Of a stretch of DNA of 64,000 nucleotides, positions 60,367-64,000 are shown one piece after another (the stretch's first letter is position 1; each line of letters starts with the position of its first letter). Location: NCBI GenBank assembly GCA_956465555.1, contig OY101118.1, positions 1,723,251 to 1,787,250 of the forward strand, in the 5' to 3' direction. The stretch comes from Nitzschia sp. pyKryTriq1. Its lineage: Eukaryota > Bacillariophyta > Bacillariophyceae > Bacillariales > Bacillariaceae. The notes beneath the pieces are model-generated. The model was given only the letters and a program-made list of their open reading frames with translations, searched no databases and was not told the DNA's origin. A program made the translations under genes and the position numbers.

Positions 60367-61767
60367 ATGTCTTCACAACAACAACCCCCGCTATTTTCGG
60401 AGCCACAACAAGAGACCACTTACGAATACAATCGCGAAGAAGAGTACTCGTCGGCGCAACGGGCTGCGGTCGAAGCGACTCTTGTGGGGCGAGAGACTCT
60501 CGAGGCGGCCCTCCGACAGGGAGAACAACTACAGAACGCCGAGAATCTAGCTGACGAAACGGAATACAAATTGGACCGGGCCGCTCGCGTGCTGCGGGGA
60601 ATGACCTGGGCGGGGTGGTGGGCCAACAAGTTCACTCGGGACGTGGAACCACCCGAATACGCCACGGGAACGACGAACAGCACTCTGCCCCCCAAAGTCT
60701 ACGACGATGTTCCGCCCATATGTTCGACGGCGGCCCAAGCCGTTCAGAACTACCACGCCAATCTACAAGTTCTAGAATCATGCGAAACAATAGAGCAGAA
60801 GGAGACCTGCAAAGTAATCTGTGACAACATGTTTCAAAGGGCGAAACGAGAAATCGCGACGTTGCAGCAACGACAAGAGACGGCACAAGAAGGCTCGGGG
60901 GATTTTCCTTCCCTGCTAGGAAGAGACTTGAAAACACTGCGTGAGCGACAAGATCGAGCCGAAGAAGGCGCGACTTCCTCCTCGTCCAACTCGAGCCCTG
61001 CCATGCGGACGGCAGTAGCCAGCAAGTCCGCACTCTTCGAAGGCAAATCACCGGAAGCGAAAGCAGCCCCTAGTCCCAGTGACGAGGTTCAAATACAACA
61101 AGAAACCCATCTAGATTTCATGGCTAAGCATTTGGACGAATTGGGGTCGTTAGCCACCAATCTCAGCTCGTCGTTGGCCTTTCAGACCGACACACTCGAA
61201 TCGCTTGATGGAAAATCAGAATCTATGCTCTTCAAATCAAAAATGGTCACACGGCGGGCTGATCGAGTCATTCAAAAGAAATCATGGACAAGAGCTAAGT
61301 CTGAATTTTTGTACAATGCTTCCATCCGACACAATGCCACCGGTAAATACATTGCCGTCAGCTCCGCAAACGGTTCCCTCGGACTCTCCACCAAGTTCAA
61401 CGAAACGTGCATTTTCGGAGTCTGGCAACGACAAACAAGTTCAAAGGTGTTTGGACTACAAAGTAAATATTCAAATCGATGGGTTGGGCAGAATTTACTG
61501 GGACAATTGGCATGCTCGGCGTATTCCTTTGATCGACGAGAAGAATGGGATGCCGATGGTGCTGACTGGGCACACACCACTCTCCTGTGTGCGTCGGCCG
61601 GGTGGGGCAACGGCGGCTACTTGATGGTAAAGGAAGACGACGTCCTCACAATTGGCGGCGGGGGGCTGCAAGACAAGAAAAATGCCGATGCTTGGTGTAT
61701 TCAAGAATACAGGGCGACGAATGCCGCGGCCCATGCTCCGTCGACCAGCCCTGCCAATCGCAAATGA
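60367..61767 (+). CDS. SNAP-25-like Qbc-SNARE with C-terminal beta-trefoil-like domain
   Basis: A single-exon protein of 466 residues. Residues about 25-85 form a Qb SNARE helix (AAVEATLVGRETLEAALRQG, then EQLQNAENLADETEYKLDRA) with the conserved GEQL around the zero layer, followed by GMTWAGWWANKF as in SNAP-29-like proteins. Residues about 255-315 form a Qc helix (LDFMAKHLDELGSLATNLSS, then FQTDTLESLDGKSESMLFKS). Two SNARE helices and no membrane anchor are the SNAP-25/29/33 arrangement, which contributes two of the four helices to a fusion complex. The last 140 residues (FLYNASIRHNATGKYIAV, FGLQSKYSNRWVGQNL, TLLCASAGWGNGGYLMV) have the spacing and strand pattern of a fascin-type beta-trefoil, with three xIRx/GLQS/LLCA starts. 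The linker is Ser/Glu-rich. The SNARE call is firm; the trefoil call is by pattern. Confidence 0.85.
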   Translation: MSSQQQPPLFSEPQQETTYEYNREEEYSSAQRAAVEATLVGRETLEAALRQGEQLQNAENLADETEYKLDRAARVLRGMTWAGWWANKFTRDVEPPEYATGTTNSTLPPKVYDDVPPICSTAAQAVQNYHANLQVLESCETIEQKETCKVICDNMFQRAKREIATLQQRQETAQEGSGDFPSLLGRDLKTLRERQDRAEEGATSSSSNSSPAMRTAVASKSALFEGKSPEAKAAPSPSDEVQIQQETHLDFMAKHLDELGSLATNLSSSLAFQTDTLESLDGKSESMLFKSKMVTRRADRVIQKKSWTRAKSEFLYNASIRHNATGKYIAVSSANGSLGLSTKFNETCIFGVWQRQTSSKVFGLQSKYSNRWVGQNLLGQLACSAYSFDRREEWDADGADWAHTTLLCASAGWGNGGYLMVKEDDVLTIGGGGLQDKKNADAWCIQEYRATNAAAHAPSTSPANRK

Positions 61768-61770
61768 AGC

Positions 61771-61839
61771 ATCGCGATGGCAACTACAAGTACCGGTACT
61801 GCAGTATTAACATTATACATAGCCAGCATATCTGGAGAT
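61771..61839 (+). repeat. Direct repeat after SNARE stop, copy 1
   Basis: This begins three bases after the SNARE stop codon with ATCGCGATGGCAACTACAAG and ends GCCAGCATATCTGGAGA. Copy 2 (61904-62014) has the same head and tail with a 40-bp insertion between them. Confidence 0.7.
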
Positions 61840-61903
61840 TGGGGTTGACTGAGCTCTTTGTCATATACAGGGGCATCTAGTTGGGGTAGGGTCGCCTGGA
61901 CAT

Positions 61904-62014
61904 GAATCGCGATGGCAACTACAAGTACTCGTACTGGTAGCTGCATGTCGCCGTCCATCGTTGCTCTATTAGACTACAATATTTGCATGATACACAGCCA
62001 GCATATCTGGAGAC
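61904..62014 (+). repeat. Direct repeat after SNARE stop, copy 2
   Basis: The same head and tail as copy 1, with extra sequence in the middle. The pair suggests a local duplication of the 3' flank. Confidence 0.7.
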
Positions 62015-63821
62015 ATGCAAAGATAAGTAGCATGTCGAATGAAAAGGTATCAGTCGAGTGATCAGATCAGTGAAGGAGTTGGCGCAGATTGGAGACGAGA
62101 GACAGAGGCGCTAGCCAGTCTCTACTCGTCGCGTTTAGAGCGCTATAACAGAATCAAGCCAAACACCAATGGCCAGTTGGACCGACAGCACATAATGACA
62201 GTGACACGAAAATTAGCCGGAAGCAACGAGATCGATGAGGCCGAAGTCTCCACTCCCGGCACTCGAGCGATGACCGACGAATGAATGATTCTATTACTTG
62301 TCAAAACCATGATTCCTCCCGAGCCATTCATTCCACATCCCTGAGACTGCGAACTTGTTAATGTGCGTAATTTACCCTCGTCACGACTCTCAGTTCGGGC
62401 GACAACAGGGCGTAGGACTCGATCACTCGATATATGTGGTGATGACTGACGACAATCTGTTCAATAGAGGAGATCGAAGTCGTCACTGCCGATCCCGAGG
62501 GATCCACAAAGAAGATTGTTGGTCGACCGGTACCGTTCCCAGGCCCAAGTGTCGGGCTCGGCAGAGTGCCACGAGCATGCACATCAGATGCTCTACTTCG
62601 AACGGGGCTACACTCAAGGACGAGATAAAATGCATTGCGACTTCCCGAATGGCGGATGACATCTCCACTTCAATCAGCAACAACTCCCAGATTCGACACG
62701 GGAACCATAGCGAGCGCGGAGAGAACGAATCCTCTAGCGCAAGCAAACTCCACGCGGTTGCTACCATCGAATTCAAGATTGCTGGTGATTCACTCCCTTT
62801 CCAACAGGGAGTACTTGTACCGTACCGTGCCAGTAGCTAGGACATCCACTATACAGTACTCGTACTGTAGTCCTCCGAGTATTCGTAGTCCCTCGTTGTC
62901 GGGTCCACTGAAATGGCTTCTGGCAATACGAGTACTCGACTTGTATTTTTGCTGTCTGCACTACTTGCACACGCAGAGATATTGGACAACTCGAGAAGCG
63001 CCTTTCGATACCAGCAATCTTGTGATGGTGGTAACAGCAGTGACTGTTGTTGTAATTGCTTTGCTTTTGCTTTGTGGTACCTCTTTTCGTGAACTGTTTG
63101 TTTTTGTTGTGTCTAATCTGCCTCGGGGTACTTGTACAAGTACCAGTACGGTAGACCTACGAGTACCAGCATTAGAGAGATCATTGTTGGGTCGTTTGTT
63201 CATGTTACCCAATATACACTTCCCCATCCGGTGACAGTCTCTGGGTCGTGTGTAATACCGATGCTGCCAGGATATTCACAGAATGGATGTCAAAAGAAGC
63301 TGGTTCGGACATTTTCGATTTCCGCGTCGAGGCGAGACGAGCCCAGCCGAGCTGCGAGCCTCCACTGGCGATTTGGCCCCCTTCATTGTGAAAAATTGCG
63401 TGGCTACTAGTAGCACACCCATGTCGAAGTAGTACTTGTGGTTGCCGCAGCAGTGGGTGCTCTCGCGATTGTCGGTTGTTGTGCTTCCTCTGCTTGTTGT
63501 GGATTGTGCAAAGGGGTGAATAGTGATGAACAGTGATGAATAAATAAATAGTCTCTGATCGTCCATCTTCCTCGCTCCTCGTATCTTAGTGGTTTGTAGC
63601 TGTTGCTACTAGTGGTAGTACGATAGTAGCGATCATTCTTCGGGGTATCATAGTTTGTTCCTGACAGGCAAGATGAGGTGCAATTTGGCACACACAATAG
63701 TTGGGATAAGTTTTAATTTACATCTTACAATGGTGGGGTCACATTGGTCATCATGACCTTGATGAATTATGTTCTTTTTCCGGACGGCCAAAATGATGAT
63801 ATTTGGCAGCAACATCAGCCC

Positions 63822-63831
63822 TATATATATA
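63822..63831 (+). promoter_or_regulatory. TATA-like sequence
   Basis: TATATATATA followed by GGGGAAGG. It could be the promoter of a gene or LTR lying mostly outside the window. No start codon with a convincing frame follows within the remaining 170 bp. Confidence 0.2.
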
Positions 63832-64000
63832 GGGGAAGGTTGGAAAGGAGCAGCCGTGCGTCAAAGCACGCGCTTCCACGGTTGAGCGCGGGAAACCACG
63901 CACAACCGAGCGATAAAAGCGACATTACGGTCGTTCGCATCGCGCAAATCTGGGCGCAAGCAGCGTGCCAGTCCTCACTGTTTCAGTTCGCGATCCGATA

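Larger units (their letters stand above)
61768..64000. other. Long spacer, no supported gene
   Basis: Frames of 81-199 codons exist (for example 62039-62284, 62355-62840 and 62635-63234), but none has a domain, and the longest crosses a GTACTTGTAC-rich repeat. A duplicated segment lies at the start and a TATA-like sequence near 63822. The last 170 bp are GC-rich with small inverted repeats and may begin an element that extends past the window. Confidence 0.4.

Noticed and set aside
62039-63234. Frames of 81, 161 and 199 codons
   Set aside because: No recognisable domain, mutual overlap in different frames, no plausible splice model, and one frame crosses GTACTTGTAC-type repeats.

Overview
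The window reads as nuclear DNA of a diatom, probably a pennate one. The reasons are compact genes with few short GT-AG introns (mostly 73-140 nt), a pyruvate kinase whose N-terminus looks like a signal peptide followed by an ASAFAP-like plastid cleavage motif, Copia retroelement relics of the type common in diatoms, and a Cys/His protein of a type I associate with diatom genomes. The species cannot be fixed from sequence alone. There is no ribosomal RNA gene, no convincing tRNA gene and no CRISPR array.

Layout. 0.7-3.4 kb: a Cys/His protein tail-to-tail with the rRNA-processing factor RRP36. 3.5-5.0 kb: a miniature LTR element holding only an integrase. 5.7-12 kb: a membrane protein, an F-box protein, a 511-bp full-length palindromic element and an APH/CHK-type kinase. 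12.9-17.9 kb: an IGHMBP2-type helicase and a coiled-coil protein. 18.4-24.3 kb: a Copia relic, a seven-exon pyruvate kinase and a small unknown gene. 25.8-32.8 kb: a DUF924-TilS fusion, the 3' end of a Copia element and topoisomerase VI subunit B. 33.1-45.2 kb: a receptor-like membrane protein with five extracellular repeats, an aldo/keto reductase, a Copia integrase relic, a ubiquitin protease and an ankyrin protein. 45.7-47.3 kb: an element with 148-bp identical terminal inverted repeats that has captured the 3' part of a ZNF598/Hel2-like gene. 47.9-53.4 kb: a Golgi-type glycosyltransferase, an unknown protein and a repeat block with a 12-copy minisatellite. 53.9-61.8 kb: three remarkable proteins, namely an SBP2-type SECIS-binding protein with four tandem RRM/UHM-like domains, a GLE1 fused to FG repeats and a NUP42-type CCCH finger, and a SNAP-25-like SNARE fused to a predicted beta-trefoil. 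The last 2.2 kb hold no gene I can support.

The genes are an ordinary eukaryotic mix and not an operon-like system. Several are RNA-centred (RRP36, IGHMBP2, SBP2, GLE1-NUP42, TilS-like). The most interesting content is the set of domain fusions, the small mobile elements, and a short palindrome (core TACCGGTA) scattered through most of the spacers and nearly absent from coding sequence. Splice sites were read by eye and are supported by phase and domain continuity, not by transcripts.
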